64,000 nt of DNA. It comes from Plasmodiophora brassicae. Taxonomy: Eukaryota; Endomyxa: Phytomyxea; Phytomyxea; Plasmodiophorida. The notes beneath the pieces were generated by a model that searched no databases, was not told the DNA's origin, and worked only from the letters and a program-made list of their open reading frames with translations. Shown piece by piece: positions 51,990 to 64,000 of this stretch. Where the stretch lies: NCBI GenBank assembly GCA_036867785.1, contig CP145425.1, positions 558,001 to 622,000 on the forward strand, read 5' to 3'. Every line of letters begins with the position of its first letter. The stretch's first letter is position 1. Made by a program: the position numbers and the translations under genes.

Positions 51990-52138
51990 AGGCGGTGTCG
52001 AGTGTGGTGGTACATAGGGTGCACTCGCTGGAGGAGAGTGGAGCGACCAGAACGAGGGCAAAAAACTGCGGCAGTCATCCAGTCGGCGCGGTTGGCGTGG
52101 GCTGACAGACACGGCGCAGTGGCGCACCGTGCAGCCCG

Positions 52139-55100
52139 ATGGATGCCATGACGGCGTGGTCGGCGTCGGCCGAACCGGGGCTGGCCGCCGCCCGGCGCAT
52201 CCGGGACTCGCTGCCGGGGGCGGTGGCCGACCCGGAACAGTACCAGCTGTTCCTGCGGGAGCATATCCCCAGGATCGTGGCGGCGCTGTCGGACGGGGCG
52301 CCGCAGTTCGTGGCGGGCGAACCGCAAACCCTGAGGGGTACGTTGCTCGACGTCATCAGGCGACTGCCGATGACGCCCGTCCTGCGCCCGTACGTCGAGG
52401 ACATTCACCTCGCGCTGATACATGTTCTAAATAAGGATAACGAGCATAACGCTCTGTTCTGTGTTTCGTTGGTAGGGCGGTGACTGCGTGCCGGGATGAG
52501 TGCTGCCGCGTCGTACTGATTCCGCGGACGATAGATCTACGACTTCCACAAGACGTACCACCCGCACCTGGAAGGGACCGTTCAACATTTCCTGTCGTTC
52601 TTCACATCAATGTACCAGAACCTGCCGAGAACGGTCGCGTCAACGTTCCCAGCGCGGGTCCGTCGCCCTCGTACCGCAATACGTGCCCGAATCTGATGAT
52701 GCAACGTGCACATAGCCTGGGACGCCGACCACGCCCGCATCGAGCCCGAGCGCATCATCGATGACGCTTGGGCGATCATCGTTCCGCGTTCTGGCCTCGT
52801 GTGAAAAGGTAGCGCGGCTGATCATGCAGATCTATCCAAAGCTGGCCGAACAATCGTTAGCGCACTTGATACCCGTCATGATTAAGGTCATCCTCGTATT
52901 ACTTGCTCCCTGACCGTCGCTGCCGCTCACTTCCTGTGCCGCTAGGCCTTGCGGACTGAGGTGTCGGAACGCAACGCCCAGAAGCTGCCACAGCAGTATT
53001 CAGATTTCATCGTCGCCAGGGTCAAGACGCTGTCGTTTCTCACGTATGTCCTACGTGGCAATGCTGAGCGCATGGTGCAGCACAGCGATGACCTGTCAAA
53101 GTATTGCGCACTTGCATCACCATCGGTATCGTTGTCTGACGCATCGTTCCGCAGGAGCGTATTCGCCTTGTTGCGTACGTGTCCTGATGACGCCGTCGCT
53201 GTCCGACGTGAACTATTGCTCGACATGCGGCACATGCTGGCGACGGAGCCGTTTCGACGAAGTTTCGTTGACAAAGTCGACTTCTTCCTGCAGACGTACC
53301 CAGACCTGATGGTCGGTAAGGGTCGTGCTGCGACTGATGCCCTTCGACCGCTAGCGGTATCTACGCTGATCGACCTTATCAGCCACATGAGGTATGTACA
53401 CGCTCATGGGTTTCCGCAACCGTCGGGCTGATAGGGGGTGTGCAGGTCGGACCTGTCACTTGACCAGCTTACTCTAGCTGCCAACATCTTCTGCCACCAT
53501 TTGCATGATGACACGCTACCGTTTGCTGTGCAAACGTCCAGCGCCAAGCTTGTGTTCAACCTTGTCGACGGCATTTTCCGCAAGCATGAGGACGCTGGCA
53601 GTCAACCAGGGAAAGCACGGAACGTATTGGTTGGCATTCTATCCGCACTAGTGTCCAAGTTCTCTGCAATTCGCTCCCTCATCCCGGTGCTGGTTCGCCC
53701 TTCAGAAATAAGGTATCGCTGCAGCGCGTATGGAACAGGATCGGCTGCGGCTAAGCCTTCGCAGTCAACCATCCGACGAAATGGATAGTCTGCCGCCACA
53801 GACACCGTCATGGAACGTTCTCGTTCCAATGTCGTCCTATCCGAGTGCCGACATGCTGAAAGACCCGTCAGACGTCTACCGTGCTGCTCTTCGTGACGTT
53901 AAGGTCACTGACGGCGTCGATAGTGACGTTGAAGTACGCGCCCCTGACCATTCCGTATAGGTTTTGATGAACACGATGGTGTTCGGGCTCAAGACTCTAG
54001 TTTGGTGCATTCGGAACACACCTGGTGCTCACGATAACCCGGAGGTTCCGCTGATATCGCAATTCTTGACCCATGTCTTGAAGTGTCTGGAGATATTTAC
54101 CGTCCCACATGACGTCGCCTCGCGTGTACGCATTATGTGCAATCTCAATTCGCGTGCGAAGTCTAAAATGTTGCTAGAGTGTTTCACGAGCGTCCGAGGG
54201 CGCAAGTGGTACAAAGCGTGGCGCAGTCTCGTCCTCAGCAACGTCGAACGACGAATCCGCTGCGGAACCTGTTCTGGATCATTTCGCCTCTGTGTTTACG
54301 GTTCTTGATTCGCGAACGTTCGAAGACGTGTTCCAACCTCAAATTGGCCAATTCGTGGAGGCCACGATTGCTTTCGACGCCACGTTGCCCATGCTGGTTA
54401 TTCCCCAGCACATCCTTTCAAACGCGAACGTTTCAAAGGTGCGACTCCATACACTTCACGAAGAATCGACGTGCTGAACATCTGTAGGTGTTTGCGGATT
54501 TGCTTCTTTCCCATCTCTTGTTGCCGGAGTCTTTCAAGTCGATGAGTCACTACGATTCAGTTCATTCACGCATTCGCCTGAACATGTTTCGGATCACTCT
54601 GGGTAGGCCGCGGCATTAGCCCGTCGTTGATCCTTGGGTAACCTCGCGTTCTCAGGTGCATTGGGTATGTTCGCTGATATCGAGTCGGTTTTGCGTCCAC
54701 ATCTCAGCAAGATGGTGGAGATGAGCCTGAAGTATGCATTGGTATCGCGCGACCCGCGAACATATTTGATGCTGTTGAAGAACCTGTTCCGTGGCATTGG
54801 TGGTGGTATGTTTGAGCGCCTGTACAAAGAATTCTTGCCTGTCATGCCGGAGCTATTGGCCGGATTGTTAGCTGTATGTCACACGTATCAAGTTGATTCA
54901 TGGTACTGATAACGTTCTAGATCATGAGGTCAACTCGGTCAGCCGAGGTTCGCAATCTGTCGATCGAACTGGCACTTACTGTTCCGGCAAGACTGTCGTC
55001 GTTACTACCTTTCATTCCGAGTTTAATGGAAACGGTTGCTTGTGCTCTGGAGGCGAACTCGGATACTGCTATTAAGCTAGGTCTGCTGCCATACGGTCTG

Positions 55101-58100
55101 TGAGCATCAGGGTGCGCTGACGTTGATCGGTTGCGCAGGGCTTCGCACGCTGGAATTTTGGATTGACAACCTTGATCTTGACTTCCTTTATCCGATTATT
55201 GAGAAATTCCTGCGACGAATTATGCTGGGGCTGTGCGCCCTTCTGCGACCTTCGCCTTCGCCGTTTGGCCCGACCGCGCTACACGTGCTTGGTGCACTAT
55301 CTGGGCGTAATCGTCGTTTCCTGGTAACAGGTATCGTTGATTGTCCAAAGTACCGGTCGGGCGAAGTCGGTCCTCGTTTGAATCTGTGTACGGGAATGTC
55401 GATCACCCTGCAGACCATCGTCGAACAGATCGAGAAGGCCTTATGTATCAGCTCTCCAGCACAATCCAAACCGCTGGCCAACTTCAGCGTTCGTCACGCT
55501 GCCGACTTGGCTCGTGGCATTCTCTGCGGGTTACTGCTGGGGGATCACAAGAGACGGCCCCGCGTGTTTGTTTCATTTCGTTTTCGTTGCAGTACGATAT
55601 GGTCTCACTACATTTGCTCAGGGTCGATCCGGACATGGCTAGCGATGCTAAGCAGTTTCTCAGAGATGGGCATGGCCAGTTATACGTCGAAGAAGAACGA
55701 ATTTGCTCAGTGCTTCTGCGTTCCGTTATTTGGGCACACGCTAAGCACAATTGTTCCGAGTCACGCCTGTTCTGGGAGCACATCACCCGCCATTTCGCTA
55801 TCGTTCTATCGTGCATGGTTAGCGGATTTCCGCGTTCGCCCCTCGTCCCGTCTAATGTATTTCTCTGCAGACACAGAAGCAGACACCAATCCCAATTAGG
55901 ATCGACCCGTTCGTCTTCATTGACACGGTTGTTAGCGTCATGCATTGTGGAGACGACGACGTTTCTCATGTGGCCTTTACCGAGTTTCGCGGGTGGCTTT
56001 CGCTTCTACTGGAGTTGCTTCATGCTCTCGACATATCCGGATCACAGCATCCGGCAATTCAGCACCTGTTCTTCAAAGCAGCCCATCTCTGTCATTTCGA
56101 TGATGCGCATGTAAGTCTGTGGCCGTGCATAACGGAACCTGATATAACCGACGACAACATAGTCCCGTCTAGCTGGCGTTCAAGTTTTAACTGAACTGAC
56201 GACCAGCATGCCGGAACATTGGCTTCTTGCTAACCAGATCGAACTGTTACGTGGTCTTATTTTCACGTTACGCGACACATCTTCCGATATAGATTTGTTA
56301 ATCAGCGAACAAGCTGTCCGATCTGCAGAGCATGTATGTGTGACTCTCGCATTGCACCCGTTATGTGGCTCACAGTCAGCACAGGTTGTCCGAATCTGTT
56401 CGAACAGCACCATGGACATAACCGCGCTTGTTACGAACTTGGCGTCTGATTTAACGTCCTCGACAGCTGCTACTCGGTCTTGTGCTCAGACACTGCTTTC
56501 CATAGGTAAAGGTACTACTCCGTTCATGTTGAGCTTTCCTGACACAAAGGACCTCTGTGACAGTGTCGAAGTCAAGGGGCAAACCTATTTGCGAACTGCT
56601 TTTGCCGTTCAAGTCCAACCTGCTGTCGCCTGTGCTGTCCCGACGCCTTCATACGTTAGCGCCGTCAATCCGGATTGGCTTCATAGCTGCCACATCGTAC
56701 GCATTGTCAATAGAGCCGCCACTGCTTGAGGTTGTAAGCCCCTGCTTCCACAATCGGTGCTCAATATTTACCGGCTCTCTGTATAGATCACTTCGGAATT
56801 CTTCGAACTCTTGCAGTCACTTGCTAACGAGATCCGTCATGACGAATCGGCGACCACGTCGACGATCACCTCGGTCCACCAAGCGGCAGGTAACAGCGTG
56901 TCGCAAATAGGGCGATCCCGACTGCTAATGCTGCAGCGCGTTGCGACGATTCGACTGCTAATGGCTGCGTTAAAGTCGCCTCAACTTCAGCGAGGGCCTG
57001 GTTCTTTCGCACCGGTTTGTTGTCAGGTAATACCGGATCTTATCCTTTACTGACCACGTTGTTTCAGGCGACGCCTGATCCTGAAATCGCTTCGGTCGTC
57101 TCTCCAAACGAAAGCGCTGCGAGCCCTAGCCCAAATGTTGCCCCTGAGGGTGAACCTCCTATAGGCGCATTACGCCATCGAATAGTCGCGGCGTTCTTCG
57201 AGTCGCTTCGATCGTCGAATGAAGAAGTTGTGCAGGCAGCCAACGAGGGTATGATACTTGCGTGCGAGCAGGAACGACCTCCCAAGCAGCTGCTCCAGCA
57301 ATGCCTTCGTCCTGTTCTCACGAATTTCGCTGAGTACAACAAGTTATCGATATCGCTCCTGGAGATGCTGTCCCGTCTTTTGCGAATTCTGTCTAAGTGC
57401 TTCAACGTCACACTCGCTCAAAAGCTTTTTGAACATCTCGATAACTTCACTCGGGTAAATGGTTTCAGTTTTCGGGTTCTGCACGGTTCGAATAATTGAG
57501 TTTGATGACAGACGTTGACGAACCTTGTTCGGGAGCCTCAGGCGGCTGAGCAGCCGGGCGCCGTTTCTTCAAACCCGTCCACTCCAGGGGCCGCTATGCC
57601 AGGCACTTCTGGTGCCTCGTTGCCGGGCCCTTCGCCAGGTGTCACATCAAATCAAGCATCCGCGCCAGGGGCACCTGTCTCAAGAGTTCCTCAATGGAGT
57701 GACGCGCTTATCCCTGCTGCGATTCTGGACACCTTCCATCTATTGCCGAAGTTGCCTCCGACATTCCTTCAGAACCTTGTCATGGCGGTTATCCAGCTCG
57801 AAGCAGCGTTTCCTTCACTTCATGTGTATGGGGGATGTCTTCACGGCCCGTCGTCGCCGTTCCGCGGCCCACTGATGCGCTTTCTGAATCATCCCGAATA
57901 CTGTTCCGAAGCGGCGTACTTCTTTATTCTTCCGACGAGTATGTCTAATGCGGCAGTTTCAAAGTTGTTCATCGATTGCTTGCGAAGCGGCGAGACTCCT
58001 CGTTTAGCGGATGCCGTGCGCAAGTTAACCCCACAGCTGGTTCGAACAGCCTTCCAGCCACCTCAACTCACAGACCGAAGCGGTGAGCTTCGGACGCAAG

Positions 58101-61100
58101 GCGTGCTTATTATCAATATCTTAGGTGCGTATCGCTATATGCGTGGTCATCCGTTGTTAATACGTGGGCGACCTATAGCGAAAATGAGCCTGTCGAACCT
58201 CCCCAGTCTGGACTTCGGGTTGCAGTGCCTGTTTTCGCTGTGGGAAGAACGAATCTGCCTCGTCTCGTCATTTGATGCGATTCCACCTGTTGATGGCGTA
58301 CTGAACGTACGCGCACTCCAAGAGAATGTCGCAATCGCCGAAGTCCTGGTTCAGGTAGGTCTGACTGGTCGTGTAGGGTGATCTCCCCTGATAGAGTCTC
58401 AGGTCTGTGAGGCAACCCAAGGCCAAGGTGCATCTCTTGTGTGGAAAATGCTACACGCGCTAGCCTTGCCGTCAACTTGTGACTATGCGTTCCTTCTTGA
58501 CTTTCTGCAAAACCGTATCGTTCACGGCGAGCACGCAGAAACGATTCTCAGAGATATCATGGGCAACGTCGCGACTGTCCAAGGGAAATTCGCAGTTAAA
58601 GCGAAGGCACTGGAACTGGTCGTATGCCCAATCATTACTCGGTATGTCAACTTGACTTTGTTGGCAATGGATGCGCTAACGGCGCAAACACCTGATCAGG
58701 TTCGTCACGTCAAATCCAGAACCCGCAACCAACGAACGTTTGCGTGGATGTTTAGCGACGTTGAATGACGTTCTTCCAGCTGTTCTGTGCAACTGTCGTA
58801 CGCTACCCGACGGGTTCAACGCACAGCTGTCACGGCTATGCCGTCTGATTCTTAGGAGTGCAGTCCATTTCCCTCAGTTGCAGTCATCAGTGATCCAATT
58901 CTCGTGGTGCTGTGCGCGACTCGAGAACACTGTTTCGCAACTGGATTCTTACCAGACGCTCGCTCTTTATCTTGCGGATCGGTCTGAGAGTCGTAGCCTG
59001 GATACGATCCGGTTTTCGCTGTACGCTGCCCTAGTTCAATCATGCCACCCTGAATCGCGGGGCGTTACCAAAGAGGCATTGGGGCATCTTCTTCCTTCCT
59101 TGCCGAATGACCCCGGAGATGCTGTACCTCACATCGCGTGGACTCGTCGTTTTATGCTCGGAGAGGAAACCCAGGACATGGTTTGCGTACGGCATGTCCT
59201 TGACATTGTCGTCTCCTTTCAGGATCATTTCCGCCCATATAGGTACTAATCTGAAACCCCCAGCATACGGTTCTAACGCCTTTGTAGGTCCATGCTGACG
59301 CCGGCCATTGTTCATCTTCTCGATCGCGTGGTTTCCCCAGCAATGGGAGCTGTTTCCCAAAATGAGAACCGTCAACTAGCTCATGACTGCATCTGTGTCG
59401 TATTGTCATGGATCGCCGATTCGGAAACGTTTTCGGTGTCGGACGACACCATTGAGGCGTCTTCAAACGTATCCGTTGCACCACCTGGTGATCCTGCAAT
59501 GCTTCCAGCTCTCCTGCAATGTGCGCCTCCTTCCGCAAGCGTGCCGGCAGCCAAACGATCCCGTCTCTCTCCTGGCTCACCTCGTTGTACGTCTTTCTCA
59601 TCGGTTCCAGATGCTCAAGTGGACATCGGAGCTTTGGGAACCCACTTGTTCTCGGTTATGGTCGCAGCTGCCGAAGTCCCTGCACAACGTACGTTTGCCC
59701 AGCGCTGTCAAGACACCCTGTGCCAGTTCATTGCGGAAAACCCCACCGCCCATGTGAAGTTCGATGCTTTATGCTCTTGCTGCATCCCATCTGTACTTAC
59801 GGCATCCCAGCAATTTCAGCGACGTTGTATATTGCAGTGCCTTTCTCGACTCTTCTCGTTCGTTAATGGCGCGAGCCAGATCGTGTCATCGAACATGCCG
59901 GTTCTCCGTCGGTTTATTCGCAGCTGTGCTCAAACGGATGATGCCGACGTTCGCAGTGCACTCTGCGAGTGTATCAAGGTGCTGTTTGCGTTGAATGCCT
60001 CTGATGATTTTATTGCCGAAGTCGATCATATCATCGGGAGCGGTCTTTCGTTGCCGACAACCCAGCTTCACACAGCTGTCGACATCCTTGTGGTCACTAT
60101 TGACCCTGATGGGAATCGCCTATCACGTCATGTGTCCGCACTCACAACGGCGCTTGTGACATTGACTAAGGAGTTTATCGCAGCGCTTCCTAGCTCAAGC
60201 AAGCGTGGCGCAAGTACATCTGCTGTCTCATCTATTGCCGCATCTGCGCCGCTGCTTACCATCTTCAAGCTGCTTGCAACAGCTCCATTGGATCTCCCTA
60301 GCGACGCACAGAAGAGCGTGTCGAGTTCTCTCGCCTTGTTAGTCGAGAAGGCCACTGACCAAGACTTCCTAGTTTCGCTTATGGACGTTATGTCTCGGTG
60401 GGTTTGCTCTGCTCTTCGATATCAATCTGGTGTGTCGGACGTTGACGCGATCGTTATTCGCTTATCCAAGTTTGCCGTTCCGGGAACGCCTTTGGAGTCG
60501 GCGTTCTTCCGAATGGTTCGCGATATCTCCGAAAGCCGAACTGTCCCTTCACTTCCTTCCTTGTCACGTATGATGCTTCTGGGTCTTAGTTGTACGGAAC
60601 GTGATCTTCGGTCGTACTTCGTGGCTGATGCTGTTAGACGATGCGGTCCGACGCTGAACGGGTTCTCTGTGCTGGTGTTTATTTTCAGCATTCCCGACTG
60701 GGAAACCCTTTGCAAAACGGGATCAGGATTCTGGGTCTCTGCGGCTTGCCAATTACTATTAGAATGCGACCCTGTTGTGGCAGCACCCATATCGCAGACG
60801 GGATCTGCGCGGGCACACTGTTCGTCGGCGCAGCTGATACCCATTATGGAGGAACACAAAGTTTTCCTGGATTATGTCCAAGACGTTAACAGCACGATGT
60901 CCAGCATCCGGTCTGCCCTGTCGTCGTCGGTTCTTGCCGATACTACTGTTGCAGCCGTTCTGTGGATTGAATTGTTTCCGCAAATATGGGCTAGTGCTCC
61001 AAACCGCAACGATCAGGTGGTGCTGCAGGGCCTGATAGAGGCATTTCTGGTGAAGGATTGGCATCGTCTGCAATCCTCGGCACGTCCCAATACTGTGCAG

Positions 61101-64000
61101 GTTGGTCTGTCGTGCTTCATAGATCAACTGGTCTCTTACTTGTGTAGGTTGTTCTGGAGTCGATACTCGCCTGCATGAAGTCTTCACATATGGAATACCC
61201 TGTAATTTCTCCCAAGCTTCTTGCGTCACTAGCTCGCTCGCATTGCTGCTGGTACTTGGCCGCCGAACTGCTATCTCGACAGGGCGACGACGTCGCGCTG
61301 GTCGACGTGTACAGTGCTCTTGCTGACCGCGACCTCTACTTTGGTCACTGGTACAACATTGCAAAGGTTCGATCTTCGTTCCCATTTGAAATTCCATCGG
61401 TATCTAAGCCTTCGCAATGTCTGTTTCAGACTCGTGTATCGGCGTCGGCGTTGGCGCTGCAGCAGTTCGGGCTCTGGCCACGTGCGCAGACTATGTTCTA
61501 CGGCGCGCTTCTTGCTGGGTATGGGTGTGAGAACGTGCCTTCGCCATGCGGGCCAGTTGACCTAGGGGAAGGCGATGTCCCGACTGTGGAGTTGGATATG
61601 TGGCGCACCGAATGGATCGAGTCGACGAAGCAGCTTGGCCAATGGGACATTGTCCAAGCGTATGCCAAAGACACCGGGGCACACTTCCTGCAGGCGCAGG
61701 CCGCCTGGAAGTCGGGGGACTGGGGCGTTAGGTTGCCTACTGAATCCCTGTCCGGAAGTGCTGGCGGAGCCAGCCACGCTTCAGTTACGATAGAGGCGCG
61801 CCTTTTCCTCATCTGTCAGGCTATCTGCGCGCGAGAGAATGATGTCGATCGCCACTGCGATAGGACCCTGCAGATTCTGTTACGAGCCTGGAACTCGCTG
61901 CCCTCCGTTGTCTCAGAAACCCACCTCCCTATTCTCTCCCTGTTTCACAGCATGGTTGAAATCCAAGAGAGTCATTCCATGCTTGGCGAGGTTGCAGCGC
62001 TGCGCAGCCAAGGAAAGACCATCGATTTGACGCCACAGCTGATGAAATGGCGACAACGGTCGGGACGGAGATTCGTGCTGCAACGTTCCTTCTGACTGGA
62101 TCTTTTTGCCCAGGCTTCCCAATGATTGGGAGGAACTGTCGACGTGGACAGATCGTGTTTCCTGGCGATTGCACGTGTTCGACCTGATCAGCCAGGTATT
62201 GTCGGGACAAACGGCCTCCATTCACAGTAGTGTTAAGACGGCCCCAATGGTTAGTAGACCACACGAAATGTTTGTTTTGGCAGCAAGTAACGTTCCGTAC
62301 AGGTTGAAGATCGTGTCTGGACGCTTCTGACGCTCGCTAAAATCGCAAGAAAGCAACAGCTCGGGTTACAATGTCTATCAGCGCTGGCTCAGACTGTCAC
62401 AAACGGTTCGCGTCCTGGCCGCCATGCATGAGTTGATCCATGGCTGATTCGTCTTAGGCGAAGCGCCGATGGCTGCCAGCGACGCATTCACGCGGGTCCG
62501 CGAACAGATTCGAATGTGCATGTGCTCTCCTGTGCAATACAAAGACGCCCTGGCGCTAATCAATTCGATCAATATCGACTACTTCACGAACGTTCAGGTA
62601 TGTCTTTGTTTGGGGGTCTTTATTGACTGGTTTCTTACTGGCATTGTCGTGAAGAAAGCGGAACTGTTTCGATTGAAAGGAGACGCCCTTCAACATCTGG
62701 GCCAGGGCGACGACGCAAATGCGTGCTTCTCCACTGCACTCTATGTTTGCGAGAACCATGGGAAGTCCTGGCTGTCGTGGGCGGATTTCTGCGACCGAGG
62801 TATTGTACTGTGCACTACGTTCCCCTCGCCGGTGCTGACAGGACGTCAGTGTTCGCGATGAAGAAGGACCGTGAGTGGGCTACATGTGCTGTATCGTGCT
62901 ATATGCATGCGATCACATACGGTGAAGCGCGCGCGCGTCTTATGATCACACGTGTTATATGGCTGCTGTCGTACGATGCCGAGGTTGCGCCTATGCCACA
63001 CCATACGTCGTCCCTCTTCTTACGTACGCCCGTTGACAGGAACGGTCAATTGCGACTGCATTTGAACGCGCTTCTGAACAAGTTCCTCTGTGGGCGTGGT
63101 TGCTATGGCTGCCGCAGCTCCTGACCTGTCTGGCGCGCCCTGAAGGGCCGTCGATGAAGTCCATCCTGCAACGGATTGCTCGTATTTATCCGCAGTCGCT
63201 TCATTACACTGTGCGCGCGTTCCTGTTCGAGAAGCGCGAAGTTCATTCCATTGCTAAGGGCGATCCTGCAGCTGGCAACCCAGCAGGAGAGCGTCCGTCT
63301 TCACTGTCGTCCCTCCATCTGGGTATGTGGAACACGGAGCGCGTGCTGGTATCGTCTGGACTTATGCCTGTGTCAGTGGAAAGCATCGTGCTGACGATGC
63401 GGGAGAACCATCCATCCCTGGTCACTGAGATTGAAAACATGCTGTCAGTGCGTTATCGGCAAAGCTTTGTAGACACTTACTCTTGGGACAGGGAGGAGAT
63501 CAACCTTCGGTTCCAGCCATTGCCGCAAGAAGAGCTGCTCGGCTCGATTCACTCCTGTTTCCTGAAGGCGTACAAACAGGTACGACTTGGTCTGCCAACT
63601 AGGTGCGCTCCACTAAGGTGCTCATGTGCAGGCCGTTCTTGTCTCGGGTATCATGGGCGCCATTCCCGAATCCGTTGTGGCTAACATCCAGAGGATCGTG
63701 CGGTCGTTCTTCAATTCGCCGAAACAGGCCACGAATCCGGTCCAGGCCGAGTTCATCCGACGATATCGATCCGTGTTCGAAACGGACTTCCTCTCGCAGC
63801 CCAGCATGACGCTGTCGAATCTTCTCCTTCGCCTGCAGAAATGGAAGGGTCACCTCGAGTACCAAGTCACACAGCGACGGCGCATGTCGCTCCGCCTGGA
63901 AACTCTGTCGCCGTATCTCGTTCGTTTCCAGACGTACGAGGTCGAGATCCCGGGGCAGTACTTCACCGATCAAGAGCCGTCGACCGACCAGGTATCGTCG
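52139..64000 (+). CDS. TRRAP: TRRAP/Tra1, SAGA and NuA4 scaffold pseudokinase (3' partial)
   Basis: The gene starts at 52139 (MDAMTAWSASAEPG) and runs off the window. Many short introns separate exons that follow the TRRAP order: RGTLLDVIRRLPMTPVLRPYV and DNEHNALFCVSL; IYDFHKTYHPHLEG; FIVARVKTLSFLTYVLRGNA; RHMLATEPFRRSFVDKVDFF; RPLAVSTLIDLISHMR; then thousands of bases of HEAT-like helices (FVTGI, EYCSEAAYFFILPTS, LLKNLFRGIGGGMFE). After 61 kb the FAT region appears (KLLASLARSHCCWYLAAELL, LDMWRTEWIESTKQLGQWD, RGIVL-type TPR helices). The last exon reaches the FRB-like end (ESVVANIQRIVRSFFNSPKQ; VEIPGQYFTDQEP). The PI3K-like pseudokinase and FATC lie beyond 64000. An exact join of all exons was not attempted. 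Confidence 0.93.

Noticed and set aside
1-64000. CRISPR arrays, bacterial operons or prophage
   Set aside because: No regularly spaced direct repeats with unique spacers and no ribosome-binding-site-driven operons. Spliceosomal introns and eukaryote-specific genes throughout make a prokaryotic origin untenable.

Overview
This window is protein-coding DNA from a unicellular eukaryote. It is GC-rich and gene-dense, and most genes are cut by very short spliceosomal introns of about 48-69 bp. I joined exons by hand and accepted a model only where splice sites, phase and family similarity agreed. For fourteen genes the summed exon lengths are an exact multiple of three. Donors often read GTACGT, and a CTAAC/CTGAC-like branch motif often lies 10-20 nt before the acceptor. 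Two axonemal genes (a WDR63/DNAI3-like dynein intermediate chain and a Pierce-type microtubule inner protein) imply a flagellated life stage. A GPI-anchored fungal-type GH16 transglycosylase and a DYW-type PPR protein make a zoosporic fungus or another flagellated protist plausible. I cannot name the taxon from sequence alone.

Layout: 1-2.4 kb holds the 3' part of a PPR-DYW gene. 2.8-5.4 kb holds two diverged paralogs of a small, probably mitochondrial protein around a secreted single-pass membrane protein. 5.4-16.2 kb is a run of housekeeping genes: PIG-U, cytochrome b5, dehydrodolichyl diphosphate synthase, an ABCG half-transporter, a membrane J-protein, a rhomboid and RRP15. 16.2-19.4 kb is gene-poor, with an inverted duplication of a hAT transposase fragment and an isolated 5S rRNA gene. 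19.4-33 kb holds a small membrane protein, GH16, DNAI3, two paralogous crinkler-header-like genes flanking a tRNA-Thr, cyclophilin H, a PARP-like/B-box/coiled-coil fusion, a globin and a GNAT-like nuclear protein. 33-36.9 kb is a second relic-rich stretch with a decayed DDE transposase.

36.9-52 kb holds a multi-pass membrane protein, a LAMMER kinase, a serine carboxypeptidase, RBM22, RACK1, NADP-isocitrate dehydrogenase, a protein containing a roughly 80-bp C/G homopolymer tract, a Pierce-like protein, porphobilinogen deaminase and an ankyrin protein. From 52.1 kb to the window end a single very large gene encodes TRRAP/Tra1, the scaffold of SAGA and NuA4; its C-terminal pseudokinase lies outside the window.

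The neighbours are functionally unrelated, as expected for a compact eukaryotic genome. Recurring themes are secretion and GPI/dolichol biology (PIG-U, DHDDS, GH16, carboxypeptidase), splicing (RBM22, cyclophilin H, LAMMER kinase), the flagellum and chromatin (TRRAP).
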